A DNA stretch of 64,000 nucleotides, from NCBI GenBank assembly GCA_009869945.1, contig WIXG01000076.1, forward strand, positions 62,001 through 126,000. Direction: 5' to 3'. Positions within the stretch are counted from its first letter, which is position 1. Every line of letters begins with the position of its first letter. The position numbers were made by a program, and so were the translations under genes. A model generated the notes under the pieces. It saw only the letters and a list, made by a program, of their open reading frames with translations. It was not told the DNA's origin and ran no database searches. Below are positions 1-15,000 of the stretch, piece by piece. The stretch is from Mesaphorura yosii (Eukaryota > Arthropoda > Collembola > Poduromorpha > Tullbergiidae).

Positions 1-3000
1 TTGACCTGGATCCAAACATTATTCCCTTTGCCAGCTTTAAGAATGCAGAGAAACCTGAGCCTACGTCTTCGCATCCAAAGCCTCCTTCTGCTGTAGGATA
101 CTCATGGAGAGATTTAATTCCAGTTATTAAACTAGAGCTTAATTGCGTAAGTCGCTCTTGCCAATGCCAATGCATCGCAACTTTTCACTATCTTTATGTA
201 TACTTTTTAATTTTGACAGGGACGACTAGTTTTCGGAAACATGCTAACTCCTTGTACTTTGGCTCTAGTTGTAGAAGAAGCTCATTTGATATACACTACA
301 AAGCCTGCCGATTCAAAACTAGATCATTTTATGCATATTATTAAATGTAGAGGCGAAAATTTTAAGGTAAGTATATTAGTACAGAACCACAGTGCTCGAC
401 CTCGCCACATCATCAGATAACTTTTCCATTTGAAATGGCAGGTGCTGCTAACACCAAGCCCCAAGTATACTGGATTGAAGGATGACCCGCCGAGACTAAT
501 GGGTGAAGGGTTCGCTGTTTTAGCGTCCAATAAGGTCGAGATATATTATTATATGGACGAGCCAGGTAACAGATTACAATGCAATACGCTCGCCCAGTTG
601 AAGTTCTATATATTGCTTTATGATTAGGTATTACTCCCACCGGGTTCCAGGCGTTGCAGTTAGAAAACGGTGATATAATGGAAGCGAATCCTCCCATCTG
701 GGGAATTGATATTAAGGTGCGCATTAAAGCATGCTAAATTGAATTGCAGTAGTGAAATTTTTATTTTGTGCAGTGTGGCAAAGGCACCGATTTTAGCTAC
801 GGCCCTTGGGCTGACCGCCAAAGAGAACTTTTACACAAATTATTTTTTCCGCAAGACTATCAGTCGCTGAAGCCTTCTAGTCCTCCTAAACCTGGTGATA
901 AAAGACAAGTTCAATCACTTGATATTCGTCTTTCGACTTTAACTGAAGCCACTATAGATATTTTATTTACGAAAGATGAGGTGAGTTGGAAATATAATGT
1001 TCTATATTGTACCTGTAGCTTCCCGAATGGTTAATGCACTATTTCATGTATTTCTTAGGAAACTAACGCTGTTCACATGAATATTGGTGCTGGATCATAT
1101 TTAGAAGTAACGATGCCTTGGATTGTCCACACTGATGGCTATGCAACAAAAATTACAGGACAGCTTCTACACTTGGAAGCGTCAACTAGCCTTCAAGTGA
1201 GACTCTAATTGTCAAGCATTAAGCATCCTATATTGAACCTAACCGAAATTAAAATTGTTATGCTGTTACGAACTCTTGTTTCTAGTTTCGAGATCTCTAT
1301 GAAAGCGAAACTTTGCAGTATTCGATTACGTGCAACTATCCTATCCTATGGAATGATCATCAGGATTGGATAATCAAGCTTACTGGGTGCAAGGCGTCAG
1401 GCTATTTGATTTATGCACATAAATGGTTTTTCCAAGGTTGATTCCAAGGTTTATTGAGCTTGACTGAACTGGCAAGTTGTAAACTTTCTGACTTTGATTC
1501 CAAACCAGCTCTCATCAATGATTGGGCGAGTCGGAACCTACCAGACATTTTGCATTTCATTCCGTATACATGGAGAATTAGTTTTGCATTGAAGGAGTTT
1601 GAATTGATTACACCAACAAACGAATACAATTGGATTGACTGCTCTTCACAGTACAACGAGAATGGTAAGCGTCATACATCACATCAGTCGTTCTCAGGAA
1701 ATAATACTAAATTCACATTTAGCACTACTTGGAGCTTGCGGCGAGCTGTTTGAACTTTCCTTCGACCTTCCGTTCCACGAATTTTTCCCGGAGTCAATTC
1801 TATTTAAGTTCTGGATTCAAGTCGAGTGTGGCGACTTGAATTTCTACATTCCTGAAGACAGTACGGCACACATCCCTCTGCAGTCAATAATCCGTAGTTG
1901 CAAGAGTCGGAACCGGGACGGTTCTATTCGACCGAACTTACTGCCGCTGGATCAGCCAACGAAGGGGAGTAAAGTGAAAAAGTGGAGACACATTTGCCAA
2001 TTCAGGTGAGCATTTATTTTTCTCTTAACGCTTGTTGGACACGTAATGCCATCAGCTTTGTTTTATGATTTTTTTCAGTCGGAATTGGATCGAGTGCTGG
2101 TCCGTGCCAATCTGTGCTGTGAGCGTTGCCTTCACTTATCACCCGATGCCACCAACTGGGCCGCCGCCTCAGGCTGATGTAACGACTCCAGAAAAAGAAG
2201 AAATACTTTTGTTGCCGATCAGAATTCCAGGAGAGAAGGAAACCCCCAAGCCGGTAACTCATGCGTAACTGAGTAGTATGAGATTACGCGTGGAGATCAA
2301 ACCAATTGCAAACTTTCTCGTTTTTGCTCAGACGCCGGAACATGCCTTTATCATTTGTGATTTTGACCCAATAACTCTGCCACCAGACCTGGTTCATGTT
2401 GAGCTGGAAGTCGGGCCTTCTGTGTTACAGCTCTATGGTTCACTTCTCAAGTTGATAATAAACTTAAAGGTACTTAATTGGTGCTTCAGTCTATTAATAA
2501 CTGGTTAATTAATGCAGCGTTTGTTTCCACTTTTCAAACAGGAAAATGTATTTGGTGATTATCAAGATTTTATCAATATGGAAAAGATTAAATCTGGCAT
2601 AATTACCGGGACGTACAAAAGCAATTGCACCGGTCAGCAATCCAACGTGACATTGCAGAACCTGTCAAACATAGACCCAAGGGAATATCGGCCTTTAGAA
2701 GTAACCGTTTCCGCTACTCTTCATGACATACGAGCTCATCTCCTTAAGGTACTTAAGTCACACTCGATCTGGATTGGTTAACTTTTGTACAACATAATTC
2801 ATATTTGCCCATAGAATTGCACCGAATCAGACTCACCGTGTCCAACAATCAGTATTGAGAGGTTTGGATTTGAAATGCAAAAGAAGTACGACGAGACTAT
2901 CCTTCAAGTCCTGTTGTCTCCTGCAATGCTTTTCGTGTCCGACGACATCGACCGGTCAGAGAGCGGAGACAGACACTTGAATGAAGGACTTCTTACTTTG

Positions 3001-6000
3001 TCTGGGCTGCAGGTAAACTCTTTATGCACTAATTCACAGACTCGGCTACATTGTGTGGAGTGACTGATGATTTTGGAATTGTCAGGTTCGAGGTCACGCG
3101 ATGTTCAGCAATGAAGGTAGAACACTCGAACAGGAAACATTGGAGTACGCATGGCTCATCGAAGTGCAGTTGGGCAAATTGAGCGGCAGATTAACGACGC
3201 CACACGTCGAGACGCTTGTTGCTGGATGCGAAACATTTCTCCTACTTGCACTGGATATGGAAAACTCGCTCCGATCACCGCACACTTTCTTCTCTTGCCA
3301 TCACGGCTATAATCAATTTGAGTGCCCTGTCACAAACGAACACTTGAAATTGTATAGAGACAAGGGCAGTGGTGACGGAGTTGAGCCTTGTTTAATGCAA
3401 ACTGAAAATGTGTGCCCGACATCAGAGGATATCAAGTACAAAATGCTTCGAGTAAGTGTTGATGCAATTGATCTCTACGTGGTGGAAGCTGGCTCTGTAC
3501 TGAATCTTTGGGTAAGTGTTCTGAAAAGCAATCCCACCTTTATAAAGGCGGCATGAGGTTCTTGATTGGTTGATTTCTCTAGATTTCACCAATAAGATGT
3601 GGTCTTTGCAATTTACACGGAACTCTGATGAAGGAAGGGTTCACTTTACTGATTCCACACTTACAAGTGCGTCATTTTATCTCAGTCAATCCGTCCTTTA
3701 CGAAGAGATTCCAATTCTCGGATCTGAATATTCAATCTTCCTCTGAAACAATGACTGCGAGGTAAAACCTATGGCTCACTTTCATCACGGCGGACTCACA
3801 TTTACATTTCTATGAATTAATTTCAGCTGGACCTCCAAGATAGACGTAAATTCATCTGTGCCACAAAGTCCCGCGTCGACAGCTACACACTCTTTTTCAT
3901 ATCTGTGGCTCGAGGCAGGAGCCATCGTACTGGGGCCATTGTGCATTGAAGTTGCGGAAAAAGGAAACCCCAAAGCCCTAGCAATGCAAAATCTGTACGC
4001 TCAATTATCAATAGTTTACATTCACTATTGACATAGGTGCACTATAGTATTACATGTTCTACACTATTGACACGAATTCCATATTGCAGGTTCCTTATGA
4101 AGCACGACAATAAAACCAGGCGCCTCTGGCTACTTTGGTCAAACGAGTCAAAGCCAAAAACGCCCGAGAACCAATCGATGTTAAATGCTGGCGAAACCAA
4201 CTGTGCTTGCACCGGTGGCACTATGTTCTTTGGTCGCAACTCCGGAGGACAGGTTCGTTTATCTCTCCAATCCCTGCAAGAATTCACATTTAACTTGCAA
4301 CTTCGGTTTGTCTTTCAAAATGCAGAGGTTCTTCTGGCCAAGCAAGAAAGACTGGGCCGATGGAGTAAACGTCGCTTGCTTCCGGTAATTTTTTCAATTA
4401 CACGAGAATTGCAGCAGTAGAAGTGAGCTGTTCACGTTTATACAGAGTTAATCGTGCGAATGAAGACCCTGGATTTGGTCAGAGTATTCTGAAGAAGTCG
4501 GCGTTAGTGTTTGATACTCCACCGTACACCACGCAAGGCTTTCCATTACTAGAACTCCATTCAGAGTGGAATCGCAATACACATCCCAAAGGCGAAGCGA
4601 AGACACCGTTCATTTTCAAGTCTTCTCTGCTCGCTGACCTGAGCCACACGTCGTCGTCGCTTCCTTCTAATAAATCAGAAAGGCTGAGCAACGTCGGGTC
4701 AACACTGCAGTCATCCAAGGTAAATATCTTGGCCTGTGCACCTTTGACCTTGATATGGACTGACTTGTAGTGACGCTGACGCTGTATTCAATGTAATTCA
4801 GGGTCGTCGACTGTCTAACCCAAACGCACCACCGTTGCGTCGACAGTCGCGTATTTTGGAAAATGCTTCTCCTCAGCTGGAACATGAATCAAAAGTTGAG
4901 AGCGAAGGTCCCACTCCCGAAGGCACTCGGGGACGGAACCAAGAAATAGAGAAGACAACATCCTTCTCATCTGACTCGAAGACAGTAAACGATTGCTTCC
5001 AATCCATTGATGGATTGAACGAAATAACTACTTTCGAAGACGCATCGACCCTCGGACGTCGATCATCGAAAACGGTCACCGAAGAAGCCCCCACGGAAGA
5101 TATGATCGGCACAAAGGTATTTCTTTCGAAGTTCGTCGATTTCGCTTTACTTTTAATCGATATATTGTTATAATAATTTCTTAGCAACCTTGGAATGCAA
5201 GTTTCACCTCTCTGGATTCCCTGTCTGATGTCTCATTCATCTCTGCTTTATCTGTTCAAGAGGAGTGTATGGTGAACCTTCAACAGCACTTGAAGAAGCC
5301 AATTGCAGACTCTTCCTTACTGATGCCTTGCTACATGAGTCACTTGACACAGGTAATAATCCCTTGTTTCTTTTTTCATGTCCTGAGTGCGTATTCACTT
5401 TTTGAACATTTTCTGAACGCACAAATAAATACAGCTCAAATGCGACAATTGGCATATCAATGCGCCAACCATCGTAACGGACTCTGCCTCCTTCGTGCAG
5501 AGCCATGACGGGAAATTGACTTATGCTGGTATAAATCCATTTTCACATCTTTGATCCCCATGTTCATTTTTCATGCGAATTTATCGTTTCTGTCTTCGGT
5601 ATTTGCAAAGGTTCCAAGTTTTCGCCACATTTCGAACCTCTAGTCGATGGGTTCACAACTTTGGCAATGGTCAACAGGAATTCGTTGCCCTCTTCCCAGT
5701 CTCTCAACACTCCCTCACTGTCTCGGTGCTGGGATTCCTTCAGTATTCCACCTGTACCACCCAGCGCTCAAGAAAAAGAACCTGAAAGTACCGCCGAAGA
5801 TCATTATCGTTCATTGTATTGTTGTGATCTGCAACTGGAGTCAAATCTGACAGCCGAATGCATTACGGCAATAATTCGAACAAAGAAAGACATCAACATT
5901 ATGCTCTCGCCGATGCTATTGGAAGCCATCGAGAAGTAATGCATATAATATTCGCACCGCACCAGGTTACAAGCCTTATTTTAATTCTAAACTGTTACTG

Positions 6001-9000
6001 TTAGGCTGGTTGAGGCTTTGACGCCTTCCTTAACTTCAATCCACCCAATCACGATGATAAATCACTTGCACAATCAATGCATTTCAAGAGTGGCAAGTGC
6101 GAATCGGTTAAAGAAGGAGAAATCTATGCTGTTGATGCGAATTCAAAGCAGCAAGAGAGCTACGGCAGTGCGGCAAGAAGAATCCAGTCCCCTTCATTCC
6201 AACCTCTTCGAAGAAACAACACTAACGACTATTCAAGGATCCGTCGTTTTGCCAAAGGTAATGACCATCATCCCACTTATACATATTCAAAAACGATTTG
6301 CAATACTGTTTCTGTTTCTAATCTTCACCAGATTAATGTCACCGTGCTGCAGGCCAGCGTGGTAGAGGAAGTGATCTCATTTTCAGCTTTAGATAATATA
6401 CGAGACTTAATGTGTGTCTCCTTATTGGCCATTGCAATCGAACAAACAACATTCAATTTCATTGTGCGAGAGCAGACGAAGAAATCTGTCCAAGTCCTTT
6501 ACAGACCATCAATCCTTCCCAAAATGCAGAAGAAACGGAAAAGTAAAGTTTCTGCCAGTGACTCTATGCTTGCCGAACCCGTTTTCATTGAAAACTCGGA
6601 AAAGCAGTCGGAGCTCATTTCCACTTCAATTGAGATCTCCAGAATGCACGCGCAGCTGAGGAGGTAGACGGTCGCAGCAATCCTTCTCGTTGCCGACCTT
6701 GCCATGCTTGACTAATGGTTACCTTACCTCCTCAGGTTGAAGAATGACAGCTCAATTCTTCGGGAGGCCGTTATTACAGCAATACCGAATCAACACTCTA
6801 AGGTAAGACTGATCCCAGCTTAGCAGTACACGTGTCCAGTCTATCTAGCACTTCGTAAGTCAAAGGATTATTCGCAATTTGTGCATCATTGCAGGTGCTG
6901 TTTAAGTTTTCGAAGATCCCGTATGGGCTTCAGGAAGTTAGAAGTACGAGGGATGGCGTCCTGGATAGTGGGAGTAGCACCATTAAGGAATCATTTACCT
7001 TCAGTTCAATTTCTTCGAGTGTAATCGACGATGGCGCCGCCGGCGTAGCTGAAAAAATAGACGGTCTACATGGCGAGAAGTGCCCGGACGAGAAATTGGG
7101 CTTCATCATGTGTGAGTGCGGGCTGGAAGGAATATCATTAAAGGTAAACCACATTCTGCTTGAATAGAAACAGCTACTTCTCGCCTGGTTTTGCTTCAAC
7201 TTCAACGGTTTCCTTCCCTTATCAGGGTGTGAAGAATGCTGAGTTAGGGCAGAAGCAGGATGACAAGGAAGAGACGAGCGTCACGGTCTGCAATGAGCGT
7301 TCCAGTAGCAATATTCCAAACACATCATCGGCTACAAATCTTGCTTCTGATGACGAAACCGTCAAAGATCCCCAGAATAACAAAGAAGACATTCCTACCG
7401 TTGCTGACGAAAGCACTCTGCCATCTCAAAGTCAATTCTCGATCTCGATGGAGCAGACAGACAAGAAGAAACAACCCAAAGATAAGAAGCAGGGTCCGCC
7501 AAACGTTTCATGCGTTGTCCAGTTCGATGTGATGTGGTACAACTTCGCCGCACCGCCCCAGACTCCCATCACACGAAAGATTGACTACACAAGGTAATTT
7601 CCAGGTACTAGTTGAATACGCGCAATAGCTTTAAAAGAGAATGCTGTTGACGCGTAGAGTCGACTGGAATCTTGTAAGCACTGCCTCCACTGCTATCAGT
7701 GCTTGGCTTAACCCCATCGACCGTCTCAGTTTGGCGATTGTCTCCTTACTGAAGGGCCACTCCCGACGCTCAGCGGGTTTGCTTGCTTCTTTAATGGCAG
7801 AAGCACTAGAAATTCAATCCATTCACCAACCCATGAAGGTACGCTCAAAATGAAACTAGTTGTTTCTTATGCTCCTGCCACACGACTAACATTATAAACA
7901 CCATGCCCGGTACAGAGCAAGTACAGCAAGTTGACAGCGTTGGCGAAGACACTGCAGGATGACCCGTCTTGTCAACTCTGCGTGATTTTACGGCGATTCA
8001 TAGCCCGAACAAATATCGTCGAAATTGAGGCGAATGTGGTCGAACCTGTGCTGCCTCAGTTAAGCACGTTAAGGCAAGGTGTGATTGTGTTGAGTCGCCA
8101 GTGGAAGAATGTCTTGTATACTCCACTTTTATTGGAACACAATTTGAAGTCCAAGAAGTCCAAGAATTTTACTGTGACATTCACATTGCCACAAACTGAC
8201 GAGGTAAGACCCCACGCCAGTTTATTGAGTACCGATTTAGACTCGGAACTCATGGTTTGGGGGTTACACAGGAGAGTCCAGTATCGGATGGTGAAATGTC
8301 GGTGGAAGAGACAACTGACGAACGCGCAACGCTACTCGATACGGAACCAGGAACGGTCTCGCTCCAATCAATGCGATTCAACAAACGTATGCTTTGTCTC
8401 GCCAACCCGCGTTGATTCTGCAGCATTCTAAACAGTTTTATCTTCCAAACAGGATCACGGGAGAGCAACGCATCTTCATTCAGTGAAATCTTCGCAGCCA
8501 ATGTAAGTCAAAGCAAGACGATATTATTTAGTATGAGTCAATTTGCGTTTCAATAGGGGCACAAGTCTTTGCCAACGCAGCACCTTAGCTCGACACGAGC
8601 AAGTGACGTGTATCCGATGTCTCCTTCCAATCCTGGAGTTAGTTCAATCTTCAGTCCTGAGAGCACGGATAAAATTAAACGGTACCTTGACCGTGCTAAG
8701 GAACTTAAGTTGAGCAGCAACTAATGTTTTTATAATTCACTTCCAATTTTCATAGTTTCAATCGCTTGGGCTCGTTTGGAAGTATTATAACAGGGAACTG
8801 GTCAACAAGCTCTGAGGACGATGCGAAAGCCGAGTCGGGCATCAGCACACCGGGCACTAAATTGTTGAATAATTCCAGTATAATCAGAAATGTCAATGAA
8901 TGGAATATAAACAATGACAATCAGGTAAGACCAAAATAGTTGACAGCGCAGTCAATGATAATCTTCAATACTACTTTAACATGGTTTGTGTGTATCGCAG

Positions 9001-12000
9001 GTGTATGCAATAAATGACTTCATGTCGGAGCACGGACACGAAGAGAGTCTGTTGCTGGGTGCACATTCCAAGTTTCCTCAACACCCGTCGTTGATGTTGC
9101 TGGATGCTCACGTTATTTTTAAACCTCTTTTAACAAGCATGGGGCTCATGCCGCAGCAAATAATTGGGTACAACTTCGACAACTGGGGTTCCCACATGTC
9201 AACGAGGGTATCGATTGAAGCCTTGAAAATTGACATCGTAGAAAGTGAAGGCAAAGGTGTGGGTCAAGGCAGCTTGAGAGGAAGGAAAACCGGAACACTT
9301 AACATCTCACACGAGACTCCAGCCTTTTTGTGTGAAAAAATCTCATTGGATGGAGATTTCCAGAAATCGACGGACATGTCGAGAGATACGATCAGCAAAC
9401 GGTCTGTGATCTACTTCTCCCGAAACTACTGGAAGAAGCAAGTGAAGAGTAGCTTGGTATTCTGCCTAAATATCGAGTACATATCACAGCAGGTAGATAA
9501 TTTAAAGTCACAAGCTTCATATAGCGCATCCACGTTTCACGAGTGTGCTCTTGGTTTCAGGTAAACATGCCGCTGCTTAGACTCTTGCACCAGATAACAA
9601 CTATGTACCAGAATGTCAGAGAAACGCAATTAGAACTGCGGGAGAGGAGACCCTCGGAAGCTACGAAGTCGAACTTGGCGCAAAAGAACAGTAGTTCGTC
9701 AGGGTCGGACATTCACGAGCCAGCCCGCGTGATATCTGAATCGAGAGAAATTGTGAAGCCAAAATTACGACCAGACGTCCCGTCCACCTCCGCCCAGGCC
9801 TCTGCAAATGACACCACCAATACTGCTTCAACACTTAAAGGCGCTACGGCCAGCCGTACACAAAGCTTTGCCCAACGTTTCAAGGCAGCCAATAAGTCAA
9901 GGGGACCGAAAATTATCGTGAACGGAACAGTCAAGAATTCAAGTGCTTCGCAAACTCCGACCTCGGTCAGAGGGACTGACTTTCCAGACGATAACAAATC
10001 GCCGCGCACGCCCCAAACGCCTGCAGTGTCCAACACTGGAAATCTCTCTCATCACAGTTGCTGGAAAACGATCTACTACTTGCTTGACCTGTATGCAACA
10101 CGCCCTGAAACCAAGACCGTGTTTAATGCCAGGTAAATTCTGTCCCAATTTTTTCGTGCGGCAAACATAAACACTCGATCATGTGAAGCAGGCCGTCAGC
10201 ATTGCTGGGAGACACTTCCGATGCTATTCAACAACGAAATACAAGAATAAACGCAGGAAGACTATTTGATGGCAGGGACCAGCTTGATGACATCGAAAAG
10301 GGTCTTGGCGAGGGCATTCAAGCGGCCTACGTGACCAGTTCCATGGAAAAACAAAAAGAAACCGGAGTTGAAATGCCAAGACTTTCAATCTTCGGAGTTG
10401 CCAAAATCCGAAGAACTCGACTTCTAGCTACGTTAAGTGGACTCAAGCTGGAAGCGGAAATAACCAATCTCCAGGCTTCCAGTGCGTTTAAAAAGAAGTT
10501 GCGTCCACCATCCATGGAATTGTCCCTGACCGGTCACGTTGGACAGACAATGATTGTGCTTCTGGAAGGACAGGCTCCAAGTCAACAGTATGTTGCCTCT
10601 CCCGAGTCCAGCGCTTGATTATTCGTCCGTACTTCTGTCTCAACTGATTGTTCTTGCTCTTATGTGTTTCAGAACCGTGGTGAAGATTTCTCTTTCCAGA
10701 CCTGACATTTTGTACTGCTACATGAGCAAACGATCTCGAGACAAAAACTGTGCCTTGCTAACGGTTGGCCCTATCAATATTGACATTCCGCAGCATCCAG
10801 TGGTTCTGCATGGAATGATGACGCGAAGTACCAAGCAACTTTCAAGTACATTGCAGGTAAGACCATTGAAAACTCTACCTCTAAGCGGTCTATGGCTCGA
10901 GTATTTAATGCGTTGCGCCGTGTAGGAATTCCGAGTGAACAGAACATCTAGTCGCATTTCCCGTGGAATGACATTTGACGAAGTCGACTTCAATGCCCAA
11001 ACAGCACACACGAATCAGTATTCCGCACCAAACTTCCCGGCAGAGAACAAAGAAAAGCCAGCTGAGACTCCATTCTTCCAGCCCCTGATAGTACAGTTCA
11101 ACATACTCGTTGAGGTAAGTCTTCATTTGGCCTGTGACTCTGGAGCAGTACGTGATAAAGTGTCTTGAACTGTTTCTTTCAGAGCCTGAGCGTGACTGCT
11201 TCGTTGCTACCTTCGCTTCAAGCACAATACAAAATGGAAGCCATCAAGGGATGTGGAATTACTGGAAATAAGGCCAACTTCAAAGTCAATCTCCCGACTC
11301 ATAATCTTAGTTTTACAACAAAATTAACTGTAAGTGCACAACATTGTGATCTTCGGGATATGAATACTGTATGAGGGTGAAACTGTTGCAGGTAGCCGAG
11401 GCAAATCTGCCGTCTGCGGCGAGCATATCTCTTCCTGAAATCGACGTTGCAGCTGAATTTGTTCAGGACAGTAAAGGCCCGTCAGATCTGGGCCACAATG
11501 ATGGATTAGTTGTTCGCCGTGGGACATATCTCAGTTCAACAGCAAACATTGGTGCATTTGAGCACTGTCTAACAACGGACTTGCTAAACCACTTAGTGTT
11601 TGTGCAAAAGGTTGGGAATTGCATGACCAGCTCCTTTTCGTGAAAGATGAAATGAAACTTGATGTTGGTTTCTACCAGGTCTTCATGAAGGAAGTAAACG
11701 AAGTAGTATTCAAGATGAGTGGCGGTGACAAACCAGTTCCGCTTTGGGATGAGGAAAGCACGAGCCCCTTCAGAAATCTCTTGTTCACACTGGCCGTAAA
11801 GCTAAAGGTGCGTTTATAATACTAATCGTAAATCTTACAGAGCAGTTTGTAACATTACATGATCTCGTTTTGAAGGGCATTCAAATAACAGCAACGACTC
11901 CCACCAATACAGCCATGAGGCTAGAAACTGGACCCCTTGAGTTTCGAGTTAGCAACAGGGATCACGTGAAATCTCAAACTGGGGGCAAGTTTGTTGCCGT

Positions 12001-15000
12001 TAATGCGTCGTCGAACCATTACCAAAATGAGCCTGACCTTATACAAAGTCGGGTCTTCCTGAGGGCCAGTGTGGACGTGAACCTGAGCCTAGGGCAGCTC
12101 ATCCGCAACATGGTGTTTGAAGAAGCTGAATCAGATTATCAGCAGTATGCGTTCTTTAAAACTCACATTGGTATGTCAGGCATTAAGCCATCTGCTATAC
12201 AGCTTTGACCGAGCCAAATGATATTTATCCATGTCGAATCTAGATCTCAGAAACACATTCACCGAAGAGACCAACACAATTGACGATGCCGACAAGGAAG
12301 TGATTCTGATTGCTCTCACCAAGCCGTTGATTTACGTACAGCCTGTCGCTGTGGACAAGGCCATTTTAGTATGGCTCAATTATAAGAACGCTTATGAATA
12401 TTGGAATGAACAGAGGAGTTCACTGAACACTGAGGTTTTGGCTGCTACCCACTTTCAAATGGTAAGCAGGCGACATGTACTGCGATCCGCCCCGTATCTG
12501 TTTCGGGATGTGGTGGTACTAAGCTGATGCGTTGGTTAATAGGCAATGGACAGAGTGCAGCAGCCCACCATTCTAACCGAACAGTCAAGCATACTGTTTC
12601 TTCAGTTGACGGTCGAGGACATGGGAATTTCTATTCCTCTGAATCCTTCACCACACGTAAACTGGCACTTCATAACCAGCCGGAGACTGGACTCCCAGGC
12701 CTGAAATCCTTAGTACATGTTTTTGCTTATATAATTTGCAGATCTGGACCGGGCGCATAGAAGAGAACCGAGGTGCGGTGGTAGTCACACTGGACAGTAC
12801 AAGTATTTCTGCTTGCAGCTCTGGCTCACTTGTGGTAAGTAATATTCAGCACCTTCCTTATGGATATTCTGCCAGTAATTGTATCTGACACATATATGTT
12901 CGGTTCATACAGAGCACAGGAAAATTCACGGGTCTGTGCTTCCGCTTCTCGGAAGACATCATGGTGACAATGGATGACTGGAAGCCAAACCTGACTGACC
13001 CGAACGTGTTGAACTTTTGTGTTGTGTCGGAAGGGACTTACGAAGTCTGCTCAAGAACGAATTCCCAAAACCAGCTGCAAGGTAAGTCATTTGAGACAAT
13101 ATAACAACGTCGCATTCAGTAATTGCACCGTAACGTACTCCTCCAGATAACGCAAGTGCAAAATGGTTCCTGAACGTCAAATGGTCGATGGAAGGAGTTG
13201 ATATGCATGTGGATGTCAATGTTGGGAAACAACTGTCTGCGTTGGGCCACACGTTGACAACTCTTGCAGCTTTCGAAGAGGAAGATGAAAACACGTCGTA
13301 TCAGGGCAATATGCTAAACACTTCCCAAGACCTGCCAGATTTTGGTGATGAGAGACCAGGACGATCTCAGTCACAGGTGAGATCTACACAGCAAACACCA
13401 ATCGTAGTGTTAATGCTAACATTGTCCTTTAAATGTCCCATTCAGGAGTTCGTAGTAATGAGACGACATAAGAGCCAAGGCGCGGAAGCCACACCCGGTG
13501 AGTTAAAGCAGAAGCGAAACCAACTAGAAAAGGAAATGCAGGAACGAGCGAGCTTCATTGAGGAGCTACAAAAGACGGGTGCATCTGAAGACGTCATTGA
13601 AGATGAAAGAAAGAAATTGCAAGAACTTGAAAACGTGGCCTTTAAGGTGAGAAAACATTTAATTTCGCTGGACAAGCAGACTTTCTGTATTCTCACGATG
13701 TGTTTTCACTTCACAGGATTTCAGAAGAGATTGGATCAAGAAGCTTCGCCGTCAGAGTTCAAAAGCTACAAGCATAAGGGACAAGTTTGGGCTGGGCCCG
13801 AGCAAGTCTCCTCACTTGAGGTCAAAATCGTTCATTGAATCCTCACCCGTGAAGGACTCACCGAATCCAGTAATGAGGTAATGTAAACGACCATTTTGGC
13901 GGCATTCACACGCAAAATACTCATCTTTAACTAGTTTAGAGGTCAGGTGGTGAGTAGGCATGTGCCAATTGCGGCATTTTGAGTATTCGTTGCACTAGTC
14001 TTATTACACTGTAACTGGAATTCAACCTGATTTGTGTGGTTCGTTTGCTAGTTCGTTGCCAAAGCATGACTCAATCAGTCTCTATTGTAGTTAACGCAAC
14101 AAATTAGGATGGTTTAACATGGGCTTTTAGTTTGCCTCATGTCTCGTTTAGCCAAATAGCTTAGTCGCGTTTGTCCATGTACCTGTAGCTTTGGGTGGCT
14201 TGTTTGCGCTTATCCATCAGTTTGGAGCAGTAGATCAGAATGCTTTGATTGTGCATCTGCGTGATCTGAGGAAAGTTCAATGAAAACCTTCATGTGCTTA
14301 TGGGAAACTACTTTATTATGTCTTATAGCCCTGTTGAAATTGCTCCTTCGCCGAGCACAGAGAGCTCACCAAGGGAGGGACCGTCGAGGTCTACTTCACT
14401 CCGGTTTAATAGGTCTAAGCAAAGGGTGACTTTCGGAGAGACCCAGCGGTATTTCACTTTACCAGTTACCTTGGTTTTGTTGGATGTAGCGTAGATGAGA
14501 GCCTTGTGCTTGGTTTTTTCGTTGTACAAAACCCGTTTTCAGTGTCCATTTCCGTACATAACACATGTTCGTCGACAATCCCCTTTCAATGGAATGCTAG
14601 CGTCTATAGTTTGCGCAATTTTCTTTCCACCGTAAGCGTATCGTGGACGGTTGTTTCTTTGAGTTTGTTTTTTACGCGTAATTATGAAAACATGCGCCTA
14701 ATGCGAGTATCTGTATCACTTCAGGCAATATTCGGTGGAGAGTGCAAGCGTGACTACTCCGGAAGACGATGATGAAGAAATGGAAGTGTGGCTTGACCAG
14801 AATCCCAACAAACAAGGGTACTGTGCTTCGACGGTTTGAGAGCTGTTGTGACAGACGGGCTGTGGAGTAATGCTTGACTCGTACTTTCACAGAGACGGGT
14901 TGACTCCAGGCAGTTCAATGTCCCATAAAGCGCTCGAGCCGAACGTGGATTTGGAGCTGGATGTGAAGGTGTTCATAAACAGTGGCAAGTGCGTCCTGCA

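Noticed and set aside
2278-2330. ORF start at 2278 read as a new protein after an in-frame stop at 2268
   Set aside because: The stop lies in an intron (2254-2331); splicing restores the BLTP1 frame, so there is no gene break.
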